A stretch of DNA of 64,000 nucleotides from assembly GCF_026340975.1 (NCBI RefSeq), contig NZ_JAPEOS010000001.1, positions 4,621,001-4,685,000 on the forward strand. Reading direction: 5' to 3'. The notes under the pieces were generated by a model that was given only the letters and a program-made list of their open reading frames with translations, did no database searches and was not told the DNA's origin. The translations under genes and the position numbers were made by a program. Shown here piece after piece: positions 45,482-54,720 of this stretch. The first letter of the stretch is position 1. Each line of letters begins with the position of its first letter. Source of the stretch: Streptomyces sp. NBC_01214. Lineage in GTDB: Bacteria; Actinomycetota; Actinomycetes; Streptomycetales; Streptomycetaceae.

Positions 45482-47385
45482 TGACCCAGTCCCCGACCGC
45501 AGTCGTCCTTCCCGCCACGCCCACCGACACCGGACCCACGCCGAGCGTCGCCCACGGCCCCTCCGCCGAACCGACCGGTGTGCTCGCCCGCTTCGAGGAC
45601 TGGGCGCGGCGCACCCCGCAGGCCCCGGCAACGATCGACCGCACACAGATCTGGACCTACCGGGACCTCGACGCGGCGGCCGAGCTGGTCGCCGCCGATC
45701 TGGCCGACCGCGTCCGCCCCGGTGACCTGGTCGGCGTCTGCCTCGACCGGTCCACCGCCCTGGTGGTGACCGCCGTCGCGCTCGCCCGGCTCGGCGCCGT
45801 CTACCTGCCGCTCGGCCCCCGCCCCGGCGAGCGCCGCATCCAGGCCGTCACCGAGGACCTCGACGTCGCCTGCCTCATCGGCGACCCCGGCGTCCTGCCC
45901 GAGGAACACCGCAGCGGGGAGCACGTCCCGCTGCCGCTGCCCACCAGTGGTGTCAACGCCCCCGCCACCGTGGTCGCGGCCTTCGCCGACTCCGTCGAAG
46001 GCACCCGGCGCGCGCCCGAAGGCGCCCTGTACGCCGTCCTCACCTCCGGTTCCACCGGCCGCCCCAAGGCGGTCGCCGTCGCCGAGCCCTCGCTGTCCGT
46101 CGCCCTCGACTGGTACCGGGCCGAGACCGGCCTCGCACCGGGCGACCGGCAGTCCCTGCTCATCGGTGTCGCGTTCGACCCGCACCTGCTCGAACTGTGG
46201 GCCGCCCTGACCTCAGGTGCCGCCCTCGTCCCGGCCCCGGACGACACCCGCTGGGACTCGCACGTGCTCACCGACTGGTGGCGTGACACCGGCCTCACCC
46301 ACGCCGTGGCGGCCACGCCCACCGTCGAACCGCTCCTGGACCGGCCCTGGCCGCAGGACCTGAAGCTACGTCACCTCGTCGTCGGCGGCGACCGCATGCG
46401 CCGCCACCCCGGCACCGACGTCACCGCGACCGTCCACAACGCCTACGGTCCCGCCGAAGCCACCGTCGTCACCACCACCCACACCATGCGCGGCACCGAC
46501 CCGGAGGCCGGCGACCCGACCCCGCCCCCCATCGGCACCGCACTGCCGGGCGTCACCCTCGTCGTCACGGATGACGGGGGCCGCCCCGTCGCCCGCGGGC
46601 AGGAGGGTGAACTGCGCGTCGGCGGTCACTGCCTGGCGCTCGGCTACCTCGACCCCGAACTCACCGCCCGCCGGTTCACCCCGCCTCCGCAAGAACTGGC
46701 GCTGCCCGCGATCGACCGCCTCTACCGGACCGGCGACCGGGTACGGATGAACGCCGACGGCAGCCTGGACTTCCTCGGCCGTCTCGACGACCAGGTGAAG
46801 ATCAGCGGCGTGCGGATCGAACCGGTCGAGGTGGAAGCCGCCTTCGAGCAGGACCCCCGGGTGCGCACCGCCGTCGTCACCGTGCTGCGCGACAGCTCCG
46901 GCCACGGCCGACTCGTCGCCCACGTACGGCCCGCCGACGGCGCCGAACCCGCGGCGGGGGACCTCCTCGACGCGGTCCGGGCCTGGCTTCCCGAGCAGGC
47001 CGTCCCCACCGCCGTACGGATCGTCGACGGCTTCCCGCTCGACGCCAACGGCAAGGTGGACCGGCCGGCCCTGGCAGCCCGGGCCCGGACCACCGGCGCG
47101 CCCCGGACCGCCACCACGGACGACCCCGCCGACGCCACCGCCACCGCCTCCGAGCGGCTCGTGCTGGCGACGGTGCGCGACCTCCTCGGCCGGCCCGGCA
47201 TCGGCCTCGGCGACCACTTCACCGACGCCGGCGGCACCTCCGTCGTCGCCGCACGGCTGCTGGCAACCGTCGAACGCGAGACCGGAGTGCGCCTGCGCGC
47301 CCCCGAGCTGCTGCGCAGCACCGACCTGCGCGCCTTCGCCGCCCTCCTCGACCAGCGCCGGACCCCGCGCCCGGAAGGAGCCTGA
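45481..47385 (+). CDS. NRPS adenylation-carrier protein (A-T), no condensation domain
   Basis: 634 residues. A domain: YAVLTSGSTGRPKAVAV (A3), NAYGPAEATVV (A5), YRTGDRVRMNADGSLDFLGR (A7), DDQVKISGVRIEP (A8), LDANGKVDRPAL (A10). T domain FTDAGGTSVVAARLL with S587; note GGTS in place of the usual GGHS/GGDS. The pocket residues read about D-P-L-A-V-G-A-V-V, a hydrophobic pocket without a close known code. The absence of a C domain means its amino acid must be condensed by a domain supplied by another protein. One-base overlap with the C-A-T gene and one-base gap to the next. Confidence 0.94.
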   Translation: MTQSPTAVVLPATPTDTGPTPSVAHGPSAEPTGVLARFEDWARRTPQAPATIDRTQIWTYRDLDAAAELVAADLADRVRPGDLVGVCLDRSTALVVTAVALARLGAVYLPLGPRPGERRIQAVTEDLDVACLIGDPGVLPEEHRSGEHVPLPLPTSGVNAPATVVAAFADSVEGTRRAPEGALYAVLTSGSTGRPKAVAVAEPSLSVALDWYRAETGLAPGDRQSLLIGVAFDPHLLELWAALTSGAALVPAPDDTRWDSHVLTDWWRDTGLTHAVAATPTVEPLLDRPWPQDLKLRHLVVGGDRMRRHPGTDVTATVHNAYGPAEATVVTTTHTMRGTDPEAGDPTPPPIGTALPGVTLVVTDDGGRPVARGQEGELRVGGHCLALGYLDPELTARRFTPPPQELALPAIDRLYRTGDRVRMNADGSLDFLGRLDDQVKISGVRIEPVEVEAAFEQDPRVRTAVVTVLRDSSGHGRLVAHVRPADGAEPAAGDLLDAVRAWLPEQAVPTAVRIVDGFPLDANGKVDRPALAARARTTGAPRTATTDDPADATATASERLVLATVRDLLGRPGIGLGDHFTDAGGTSVVAARLLATVERETGVRLRAPELLRSTDLRAFAALLDQRRTPRPEGA

Positions 47386-47386
47386 C

Positions 47387-49285
47387 ATGCCGTCCACCAC
47401 CCTGCCGTCCACCACCCTGCCGTCCACCACCCTGCCGTCCACCACCGTGCCGTCCACCACCCCGGTGCCCGCCGGCCCGGCGACCGCCCTGCCGGCACTC
47501 GTCGCCCGGCACGCCGAACTCACCCCCGACGCCCTCGCCGTCGTGGACGGCGACACCACCCTCACGTACGGCCGTCTCCTGCAGGCGGGCCGCGCCCTCG
47601 CGGCACACCTGCGCACGCACGACGTGGCCCGCGGCGACCGGGTGGCGCTCCTGACGGCACGGTCGTCCCGCACGATCGTGGCGCAGCTCGGGCTGTGGCT
47701 GGCGGGAGCCGTGTGCGTGCCGCTCGATCCCGCCCAGCCCCGCCCGCGCACCGAGGCGATGATCGCCGACGCGGACGTGACGCTCACCGTCGGCGACGCG
47801 AAGCTGCTGGACGCGGCCGCACTCCCCGGCCCCGTCCTCGCCCTGCCCGAGGAGCCGCTCACGACCGGTCGACCGGTCGACGAGTCCGACCCGGACAGCC
47901 CGGCATTCATCATGTTCACCTCCGGTTCCACCGGCCGTCCCAAGGGCGTCCTCGTGCCGCACCGGGCCATCGCCGAGCTGGTCACCGCGCCCGACTACGT
48001 CACCCTCACCGGCCGCGACCGCGTCCTGTTCCACTCGCCCATGACCTTCGACGCCTCCACGTTCGAAGTCTGGGGCGCGCTCGCGGGCGGTGCCGCGGTC
48101 GTCGTCTGCACCGAGCAGCGGCCCTCCCTGGAGGACCTCGCCCGGCACGTCGAACAGCACGGCGTGACCGTGGCCTTCTTCACCACGGCCCTCTTCCACC
48201 AGCTCGCCGCACGCCGCTCCCGCGTCTTCGCCCAGCTCCGCTCGGTCGTCGTGGGCGGCGAGGCGATGGCCGCCGCACCGGCCCGTGAGGTCCTCACCGC
48301 CTTCCCCTGGCTGGAGCTCGTCAACGGCTACGGGCCGACCGAGACGACCACCTTCGCCACCGCACACCGGGTCACCGGGCAGGACTGCGAGGGGCCGATA
48401 CCGATCGGCAGGCCCGTCTCCGGGGCCACGGCGCACGTCCTGGACGCCGACGGCCACCCGGTCGCCGACGGCGACCGGGGCGAACTGTGGATCGGCGGCA
48501 GCAGGCTCGCCCACGGGTACACGGGTCTGCCCGCACTCACCGCCGAACGGTTCGTCGAGCATCCCGCCGCCGCTGGCGGGCGGCTCTACCGTACGGGCGA
48601 CATCGTCTCCCTCCGGTCCGACGGCGTCCTCCAGTTCCACGGCCGCAACGACGACCAGGTGAAGGTCCGCGGCTTCCGCATCGAACCGGCCGAGGTCGAA
48701 CACGCCCTCCGCGAGCAGCCGGACGTGGACGACGCCGCCGTCACCGTCGACGGCGCCGGCACCCCCGAGGCCCGCCTCGTCGCGTTCGTCGTCCCCGCGC
48801 CCGGCCCCGTACCGCACGGCGCGGCACTGCGCGAGCGGCTCACCGCGGTGCTGCCCGCCCACTTGGTTCCCGACACGGTCACCGTGCTGGAACGGCTGCC
48901 CCTCACCCCGGCCGGCAAGGTCGACCGGCGCGCGCTCGCCGCACGCGCGGACAGCGCACGCGCGCACGCCGCCCAGAGCCTGCCCGCCGACGAGCCGGCG
49001 GCGCAGATGACACCGCTGGAACAGGCCGTCGCCGAGGTGTGGAGCCAGGCCCTGGGCGTCGAGGTCACCCGCGCCGCCGACGAGTTCCTCCTCCTCGGCG
49101 GCCATTCCCTCCTCGCCCTCGCCGTCACCGACGACCTGCGCGAGGAACTCGGCGTCGAACTCTCCCTCGCCGAGTTCTTCGCCGCCCCGACCGTCGCCGC
49201 CCAGGCCGCGCTGGTCGAACGAGCCCTCCTGGCCGCCCACGCGGACCTCCACCCCGAGACCCCGGAGCACAGCGATGTCCACTGA
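47387..49285 (+). CDS. NRPS adenylation-carrier protein (A-T) with N-terminal PSTTL repeats
   Basis: 632 residues. Opens with five copies of a PSTTL-type pentapeptide, then an A domain: IMFTSGSTGRPKGVLV (A3), NGYGPTETTTFA (A5), YRTGDIVSLRSDGVLQFHGR (A7), DDQVKVRGFRIEP (A8), LTPAGKVDRRAL (A10); T domain LLLGGHSLLALAV with S574. The pocket reads about D-A-F-F-V-G-G-T-F, very near the valine code DAFWIGGTF, so Val or Ile is the likely amino acid. GGAAGGAG precedes the ATG. The next gene begins 11 bases before its stop. Confidence 0.94.
   Translation: MPSTTLPSTTLPSTTLPSTTVPSTTPVPAGPATALPALVARHAELTPDALAVVDGDTTLTYGRLLQAGRALAAHLRTHDVARGDRVALLTARSSRTIVAQLGLWLAGAVCVPLDPAQPRPRTEAMIADADVTLTVGDAKLLDAAALPGPVLALPEEPLTTGRPVDESDPDSPAFIMFTSGSTGRPKGVLVPHRAIAELVTAPDYVTLTGRDRVLFHSPMTFDASTFEVWGALAGGAAVVVCTEQRPSLEDLARHVEQHGVTVAFFTTALFHQLAARRSRVFAQLRSVVVGGEAMAAAPAREVLTAFPWLELVNGYGPTETTTFATAHRVTGQDCEGPIPIGRPVSGATAHVLDADGHPVADGDRGELWIGGSRLAHGYTGLPALTAERFVEHPAAAGGRLYRTGDIVSLRSDGVLQFHGRNDDQVKVRGFRIEPAEVEHALREQPDVDDAAVTVDGAGTPEARLVAFVVPAPGPVPHGAALRERLTAVLPAHLVPDTVTVLERLPLTPAGKVDRRALAARADSARAHAAQSLPADEPAAQMTPLEQAVAEVWSQALGVEVTRAADEFLLLGGHSLLALAVTDDLREELGVELSLAEFFAAPTVAAQAALVERALLAAHADLHPETPEHSDVH
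47390..47464 (+). repeat. Five tandem 15-bp repeats in the A-T gene
   Basis: Unit CCGTCCACCACCCTG, the first three copies identical, the fourth and fifth with one or two changes. They encode the PSTTL pentapeptides directly after the start codon of the A-T protein. Confidence 0.96.
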
Positions 49286-52200
49286 CACCGACTCCGCGGC
49301 CCGCAACAGCCGGCAGCAACTCCAACAGGAGCTGCTGCGCCGGGCCCGGGCCGGAACCGCCCGCCGCGCGACGGCCCAGACCGAGCCCACCACCGGTGCG
49401 GGCGCAGCACAGGACGGCCGCGCGACCCGGGACACCGTTCCTTCCGGTACCACCGCCACCGCCCCGCAGGCCGGAAGGGTTCCCCTCTCCCGCGCCCAGC
49501 GCCGCATGTGGCTGATGGAGCGGCTCGGCGGCGCGGGCGACTCGTACCACGTACCGTTCGCCACCCGGGTGCGCGGTCCGTTCGACGTGGCCGCGTTCGC
49601 CACCGCCCTCACCCAGCTGGTGGCCCGGCACGCCATTCTCCGCACCCGCTACGCGGAGCACGAGGGCGAGCCGTACCAGGAGGTGCTGCCGACGCCGCGG
49701 ACGGTCCCCGTGCACGTCGTCGACACCGGCGCAACGGACGCCCCGGAGCTGCTGCGGCGCGAGTCGGCCCGGCCGTTCGACCTCGCGGCCGGCGACGCCG
49801 TACGGGCCCTCGTCCTGCGCCACGGCCCGCAGGACCACACGGTGCTGCTGACCTTCCACCACATCGCCGTGGACGCCGCCTCACTGGAGACCGTGGCCAC
49901 CGAACTCGCCGTCCTCTACACGGCGGCCGCCGACGGAACGGGTCGGCGCACGCTCGCCGCACCGCCGCAGTACGCCGACCACGCGCGCCGCGAGCACGAC
50001 GCCCTGCCCGGCTTCGAGGCGGAACTGAACCGCTGGAGCGGCCTGCTGGCCGACGCCGCCCCGCCGCGCCTGCCCCAGCCGGGCGCAGCCGCTCCCTCCA
50101 CGGCGGCACGTCCCGGCGCCGCGCACACCGTGCCGTTGGCGCCAGGGGTGCCCGACGCCCTACGGGCGCTGGGTGCACAGCGCCGGGCCACGCTCTTCGC
50201 GGTGTCGCTCACCGCGGCCTTTGCCGCCCTCCACCGCCTCACCGGCGACGACGACCTCGTCATCGGCGTGGCGGGCACCCACCGCAGCGGAACCGCCATG
50301 CGCGGCCTGGTCGGCCTGTGCGTCAACACCCTGCCCGTACGGGTGGACGTCTCCGGCGACCCGTCCTTCGCCCAACTGCTGCGCCGCGTGAGCGACGCGC
50401 TCCTCGAAGCCCAGAGCCACCGGCACATCCCCTTCGACCTGGTCCTCGAACGCCTCGGCGCCGGGGCCCGCGGTGCCGACGGCACCGCACTGGTCCGCGT
50501 CACCTCCGACGTCCTCGGCGAGCCGACGGTACTGCGGCTGCCGGGTACGACGGCCGAGTACGTCGACGTCCCCTCCGACGGCGCGAAGTTCACCTTGTCC
50601 TACGGCCTGGTGCCGGCCGATGCCGCACCGCCCCGGGCGCTCGTCCAGTACGACGCGAACACGCTGGACGACACCGTGGCGGAGGCGGCCGTACGGGACT
50701 ACGCGGCCCTGCTCCACGCGGTCGCGGCCGACCCGGAACTCGCCCTGAGCGAGCTGCCCCTCCCCGGTCCGAACGACGGCTCCGGCCCCCAGGGCGGCGC
50801 CGACCGGGACGGAGCCGACCAGGACGGAGCCGACCAGGACGGAGCCGACCAGGACGGAGCCGACCAGGACGGCGACCGCCACCCGGCCGCGCAGGCCCTG
50901 CGCGCCCACCCGGGCGTGGCCGACGCCATGGTGGTCCAGCCCGAGCAGGGGCCGTCCGTGGCCTATGCCGTCCTGCACGACAGCTTCGGCCCGTCCGGTC
51001 ACGAACTGCTGGGCCTGCTGCGCCGCTCGCTCGCACCCGCGGCCGTGCCCGCCACGGTCACGCTGCTCGACGCGCTGCCCCGCTCGGCCTCCGGGACGCT
51101 CGACCGCGCCCGGCTGCCCGGGCCGTCCCTGGCGAGCGACCCGTCCGGTCCGCGGGCCCGGGCGGTCGAGGAGGGCTTCACCGCCGTGCTCGGTGTCGCC
51201 CCGTCGCCGGACGACGACTTCTTCGCCCTCGGCGGCCACTCCCTCAAGGCCGTGCAGCTCGCCGAACGGCTGCGCACGGACCTCGGACTGCCGCTCACGG
51301 GCCTCGACGTGCTCCAGGCCCGCACGCCCCGGGCGCTGACCGTGCTCCTCGACGAACGGGCGGCACGGCAGAGCGCCGCGAAGGCCGCGAGCAAGCCGGC
51401 CCCCCGTTCCCGGGACCTCCGCCCGGGCACGGTGCTCGTCACCGGCGCGACGGGTGGCGTGGGCGCGTTCGTCGTACGTGAACTCGCCGCACGGGGCCGC
51501 CCCGTCCTGGCCCTGGCCCGGCCCGAGTCCGCCCATCTGATCGCCACCGAGGGCGTCGACGTCATCGAGGGCGACCTCTCCGACCCGGCGGGGCTGCGGG
51601 ACGCCGTCGCACAGGCGGACGCGGTGGTCCACGCCGCCTGCACCTTCACCCGGCACGAGGTGGACCTGGCGGCGATGGAGGCGATGGTCGACGCCTGGCG
51701 GCGCGGACCGTTCGTCTTCGTCAGCAGCGTCGACGCCTACGGGCACCCCGGGACGGACCGGGTCGCCGAGGAGTTGCCGTCCCACGAGCCCGTCAGCCCG
51801 TACGGGAGGGCCAAGCTCGACTGCGAGGCGATGCTGCTGCGCGCCGCGGGGACCGAGGGGCGCGGGGGCGCGAGCGCCGTACGGTCACCGATCGTCTGGG
51901 GCGCGCACGACCGGCTGCGCGAACAGCTGCGCTGGGGTGCCATCGGCACGCTCTACCAGTCGGCCCGCCAGGGCCGGCCGATCGACCTGCCGCGCCCCGG
52001 TACCGGCGGACACGACTGGTACGGGGCCGCCTGGGTGCACGCTGCCGCCTTGGCCCGTGCGGTGGCCGAGTGCCTGGACCGGCCCGTGCACGGAGTCGCC
52101 AACGCGTGCAGCGGCCACGTGTCCTGGTACGACCTGGCACAGGACCTCACGGAACTGCTCGGCTCCCGCGCGGAGCTCCGTGCGACCGGGACCGTTCCCC

Positions 52201-52328
52201 GGGACCTCGATCACCGCTGGCACTACGACAGCGCCCGCCTGGCCCGTCCTTTGCGCGCACGCCCGGGAGAGGACCGGCGGACCGTACTGGCAGAGATGAT
52301 CGACGCCATGCCGCCCGACCACGGCTGA
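49275..52328 (+). CDS. Terminal NRPS: condensation, adenylation remnant, carrier, SDR domain
   Basis: 1017 residues. N-terminal linker helix, then a C domain (about 65-500) with HHIAVDA at residue 195 on (final Gly of HHxxxDG is Ala). After an Asp/Gly repeat linker, residues about 540-620 match only the C-terminal lid of an adenylation domain: GVADAMVV, LAPAAVPATVTLLDALPRS and SGTLDRARL, where the A10 lysine is replaced by Thr. T domain LGGHSLKAVQL has S656. An NAD(P) domain follows: VLVTGATGGVGAF near 720, FVSSVDAYG, and YGRAK with Y843/K847. It resembles extended SDR epimerases more than standard thioester reductases. No thioesterase in the operon. Confidence 0.93.
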   Translation: MSTDTDSAARNSRQQLQQELLRRARAGTARRATAQTEPTTGAGAAQDGRATRDTVPSGTTATAPQAGRVPLSRAQRRMWLMERLGGAGDSYHVPFATRVRGPFDVAAFATALTQLVARHAILRTRYAEHEGEPYQEVLPTPRTVPVHVVDTGATDAPELLRRESARPFDLAAGDAVRALVLRHGPQDHTVLLTFHHIAVDAASLETVATELAVLYTAAADGTGRRTLAAPPQYADHARREHDALPGFEAELNRWSGLLADAAPPRLPQPGAAAPSTAARPGAAHTVPLAPGVPDALRALGAQRRATLFAVSLTAAFAALHRLTGDDDLVIGVAGTHRSGTAMRGLVGLCVNTLPVRVDVSGDPSFAQLLRRVSDALLEAQSHRHIPFDLVLERLGAGARGADGTALVRVTSDVLGEPTVLRLPGTTAEYVDVPSDGAKFTLSYGLVPADAAPPRALVQYDANTLDDTVAEAAVRDYAALLHAVAADPELALSELPLPGPNDGSGPQGGADRDGADQDGADQDGADQDGADQDGDRHPAAQALRAHPGVADAMVVQPEQGPSVAYAVLHDSFGPSGHELLGLLRRSLAPAAVPATVTLLDALPRSASGTLDRARLPGPSLASDPSGPRARAVEEGFTAVLGVAPSPDDDFFALGGHSLKAVQLAERLRTDLGLPLTGLDVLQARTPRALTVLLDERAARQSAAKAASKPAPRSRDLRPGTVLVTGATGGVGAFVVRELAARGRPVLALARPESAHLIATEGVDVIEGDLSDPAGLRDAVAQADAVVHAACTFTRHEVDLAAMEAMVDAWRRGPFVFVSSVDAYGHPGTDRVAEELPSHEPVSPYGRAKLDCEAMLLRAAGTEGRGGASAVRSPIVWGAHDRLREQLRWGAIGTLYQSARQGRPIDLPRPGTGGHDWYGAAWVHAAALARAVAECLDRPVHGVANACSGHVSWYDLAQDLTELLGSRAELRATGTVPRDLDHRWHYDSARLARPLRARPGEDRRTVLAEMIDAMPPDHG
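50802..50876 (+). repeat. Five tandem 15-bp repeats in the interdomain linker
   Basis: Unit GACCAGGACGGAGCC; three central copies identical, the outer two with small changes. Encodes (DQDGA)n between the condensation domain and the adenylation remnant. Confidence 0.96.
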
Positions 52329-52336
52329 CACGGCGC

Positions 52337-52369
52337 CTGCGCCCGGAGCCCCCGAGGCTCCGGGCGCAG
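52337..52369 (+). terminator. Terminator of the peptide-synthetase operon
   Basis: Perfect 14-bp stem (CTGCGCCCGGAGCC and complement) with a five-base CCCGA loop, beginning eight bases after the stop of the last synthetase gene. Confidence 0.9.
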
Positions 52370-52485
52370 CAGCGCGCCCTTCCCCTCGCCCGGGCGTCAT
52401 CGCACCGTCCGGTCGGTGAACGGCTGCTGAGAGCCGTTCGACGGCGCGAACGGTGCCCGGCCGCTCAGGCTTGCGCACCGGCCGC

Positions 52486-53574
52486 TTACTGCGGCTTCGG
52501 GCCCTTCATCAGCTTGCTGAGCTGTTCCAGGGGGCCCTCCGTCATGCCGCGGACGTAGTCCCAGCCGTTGTGGTCGCCGCCCTGGATCTCGTGGATCGAG
52601 ACCTTGATCGGCCCCTTGCCGAACTGCTGCTGGAACTTCTCCATCCGGTCGCGCCCGCCTTCCTTGGTGCCGTACTGGAAGAGGATGTCCACCTCGGGGC
52701 CCTTGTCGTTGATCAGCTTCGGGGCGAGCTTCTCGGGGTTGTTCGCGTCCATTTCCGCCTGGTGGCCCTTCCAGAGCGGGGAGTCCGGGACGATCTCGCC
52801 GCCGTTGGCGATGACGGCCCGGAAGCGGTCCGGCTTCTGCAGCAGCTGCTTGAGGCCGACGAAGGCGCCGGAGGAGTTGCCCATGAAGGCCCAGCCGTCG
52901 CGGGACTTGTACGTACGGAAGTTGGCCCGGGCGAGGTCGGGTACGTCCTCGCCGATCCAGGTGCCCATCTTGGCCTGGCCGGGTATGTCGGAACCGTCGT
53001 AGTAGTACTTGGCGTCCGGGTTGAGGATCGGCATGACCAGGATGAACGGGAGGCTCTTGCCGGCTGCGGCGCCCTCGGCGACGGCCTTCTGGAGGCCCAG
53101 CTTCGGCATGGTCGCCCAGTAGTTGTCGGCGTTCCCGTTGCCTCCGGGCAGCGCGATCATGACGGGGAAGGCGCTCTTCGCGTACTCCGGGCGGTCGTAC
53201 TCCTTGGGAGTCCACACCCAGACGCTTCCGTCGAAGCCGGACTTGGCGCCCTTCACACGGGCCTTGGATATGCGGGTGCCGTCGTCCAGCTTCACCGTCT
53301 GCTTGAAGTCGGTGAACGGGCCGGCGGGGAGGGAGACGTCCGGGTCCGCGCTCGGCGCGGAGGCCTGCTTCCCGCCGCCGGTCTCCTTCTTCTCCTCCGC
53401 ATCGGCGGCGGGTTTCGCGTAACTGACGGACTCCCCGTTCCCGTCGAACCAGTCCGTCTTCCAGTAGATCAACCCGGCGCCGGTGCCGGCGAGCAGGGCC
53501 ACCGCCACTGCGGACGTGATCCACACCTTCCTGCGGGATCGCCTGGGCTGCTGCGGCTGCGGGTACTCGTGCAC
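52486..53574 (-). CDS. Membrane-anchored esterase of the putative esterase (D) family
   Basis: 362 residues from GTG 53574 (GGAG nine bases upstream). A basic tail is followed by one hydrophobic segment (VWITSAVAVALLAGTGAGLI), giving a signal anchor, and a Glu/Lys/Gly-rich spacer. The alpha/beta hydrolase domain shows FPVMIALPGGNG, a nucleophile elbow GNSSG with S234, and GGDHNGWDY with the catalytic histidine, as in esterase D/mycolyltransferase-like proteins. Acts outside the membrane on an unknown ester. Convergent with the synthetase operon. Confidence 0.87.
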   Translation of the reverse strand: MHEYPQPQQPRRSRRKVWITSAVAVALLAGTGAGLIYWKTDWFDGNGESVSYAKPAADAEEKKETGGGKQASAPSADPDVSLPAGPFTDFKQTVKLDDGTRISKARVKGAKSGFDGSVWVWTPKEYDRPEYAKSAFPVMIALPGGNGNADNYWATMPKLGLQKAVAEGAAAGKSLPFILVMPILNPDAKYYYDGSDIPGQAKMGTWIGEDVPDLARANFRTYKSRDGWAFMGNSSGAFVGLKQLLQKPDRFRAVIANGGEIVPDSPLWKGHQAEMDANNPEKLAPKLINDKGPEVDILFQYGTKEGGRDRMEKFQQQFGKGPIKVSIHEIQGGDHNGWDYVRGMTEGPLEQLSKLMKGPKPQ

Positions 53575-53639
53575 GAACTTTGCTCCGAACGGGGCGGCTG
53601 CCCTCGGGCGGGCAGAACGGGTGGGTTCTTCTTCTCTTT

Positions 53640-53712
53640 GGATGTGTTTATCGACCCGAAGGGTTGCAAAAATGTGCAGTAAATGTCGTTTATATTTCAA
53701 TTGAGTGAGCTG
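53640..53712 (-). promoter_or_regulatory. AT-rich promoter region of the esterase gene
   Basis: Unusually AT-rich for this genome (AAATGTCGTTTATATTTCAATTG). On the minus strand TTGAAA appears near 53699 with AT-rich sequence after it; a precise -10 could not be fixed. Probably the esterase promoter and its leader. Confidence 0.4.
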
Positions 53713-54438
53713 CTGTACGAGCAGGACCGCCCGGCGTCCTTGCGCACGCCGGCCGTGCGGTGCGCGCCACCCCTGCCGGCGCAGGTGACCGCGAACCGTG
53801 GATGCGGCCGATTTCCCGCGGAGTTCGACGCAGGCCCACAGCAGCTGCCCCCCCGACGGCGCTGCCCGGCGTGCGTTCCCCGACCGAGTGGGCGGATCGG
53901 CAGGCCGACGGCCTCGGGCTCCGGGGCCGACCCGGGGTCCTCGAGGCCGCCTCCGGCTGGGGGAGCCGTTCAACGTCGAGGGCGATCGCCCGGCACGAGT
54001 TCGCCCATGTGGCTGCCGGAGACGCGCGCCCGGTGCGGTTGGCCCGCGGCGGTCCTTGCCGTGGAGATACGAAGGGAGGGCCGGATGGTCCTGCGGTCAT
54101 GCGAGTGCGAGGCCGACATCCTGGCGGCCTTCGGCCGGTCCCGCGCCGGCTTCACCGAGATGCTGGCCGGCGCCGAGCGCACCCGGCGGACCGGAAGCGC
54201 CTACTGGGGCGTACTGCTAAATCGTTTCTCTCCCGCACGGCGGAGGGAAGGGCGACCTGGCCGGACGCGGCGGTCACCGGGCCGCTCGGTGCGCTGGCCC
54301 CCACCCCGGTCAGGCGCAGGCGTGGCAGGAAGCCATGAGGGAGTAGGAACCACCCGGCGGCCTCTTCCTCGAGCCGGCCGACCATGGGCAGTCCTTAACG
54401 AGTGGCCGTGACGGGCACCCTGTTGAGACCATGCGTCG
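53713..54438. other. Gene-poor segment with one doubtful small frame
   Basis: About 725 bases. The only frame with a good ribosome site starts at ATG 54085 (GGAGGGCCGG upstream) and begins plausibly (MVLRSCECEADILAAFGRSR), then turns Arg/Pro-rich after about 55 codons and runs to 54411. This could be a small gene whose 3' part is frameshifted. No other gene supported. Confidence 0.4.
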
Positions 54439-54720
54439 GTGAACTCACGACTCCCCGCCGGATGGACGCTCGAACGCTTGCGCGCGCTGTCCGGAGACCC
54501 GAGCGCCGCCCCGCTCTCCGTCGACCGGCTCGTAGTCGTCGACGTCGCCGGTCAGGACGACTACGAGTCCCTCCAGCCCGATGTGATCCTTGCGTTCCAC
54601 GAACTGTGCCTCGTGAGGGACGACGGTGAGTGGTTCATGGGTCAGCTAGACGCTGACGGCTCAGTGATCTGCTGGGCCTCCTACGGATCCGACCTGGCCG
54701 AGGCCATCCGCAGTCTCTGA
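54439..54720 (+). CDS. Small hypothetical protein (93 aa)
   Basis: GTG start without a clear ribosome site. Sequence looks folded and acidic: WTLERLRALSGDPSAAPLS, LVVVDVAGQDDYESLQPDVIL, CLVRDDGEWFMGQLDADGSVICWASYGSDLAEAI. The alternation of strands and the Trp/Gly-rich middle recall small cytoplasmic immunity-type or DUF proteins, but I recognise no family. It stands alone in the gene-poor region. Confidence 0.55.
   Translation: MNSRLPAGWTLERLRALSGDPSAAPLSVDRLVVVDVAGQDDYESLQPDVILAFHELCLVRDDGEWFMGQLDADGSVICWASYGSDLAEAIRSL

Noticed and set aside
41939..45646. Very long open frame (over 1200 codons) opposite the C-A-T gene
   Set aside because: Gly/Ala/Arg-rich translation with no domains; it mirrors GC bias of the synthetase on the other strand.
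53683..54084. Extension of the doubtful frame at 54085 further left
   Set aside because: Arg/Pro-rich and overlaps the AT-rich esterase promoter region.
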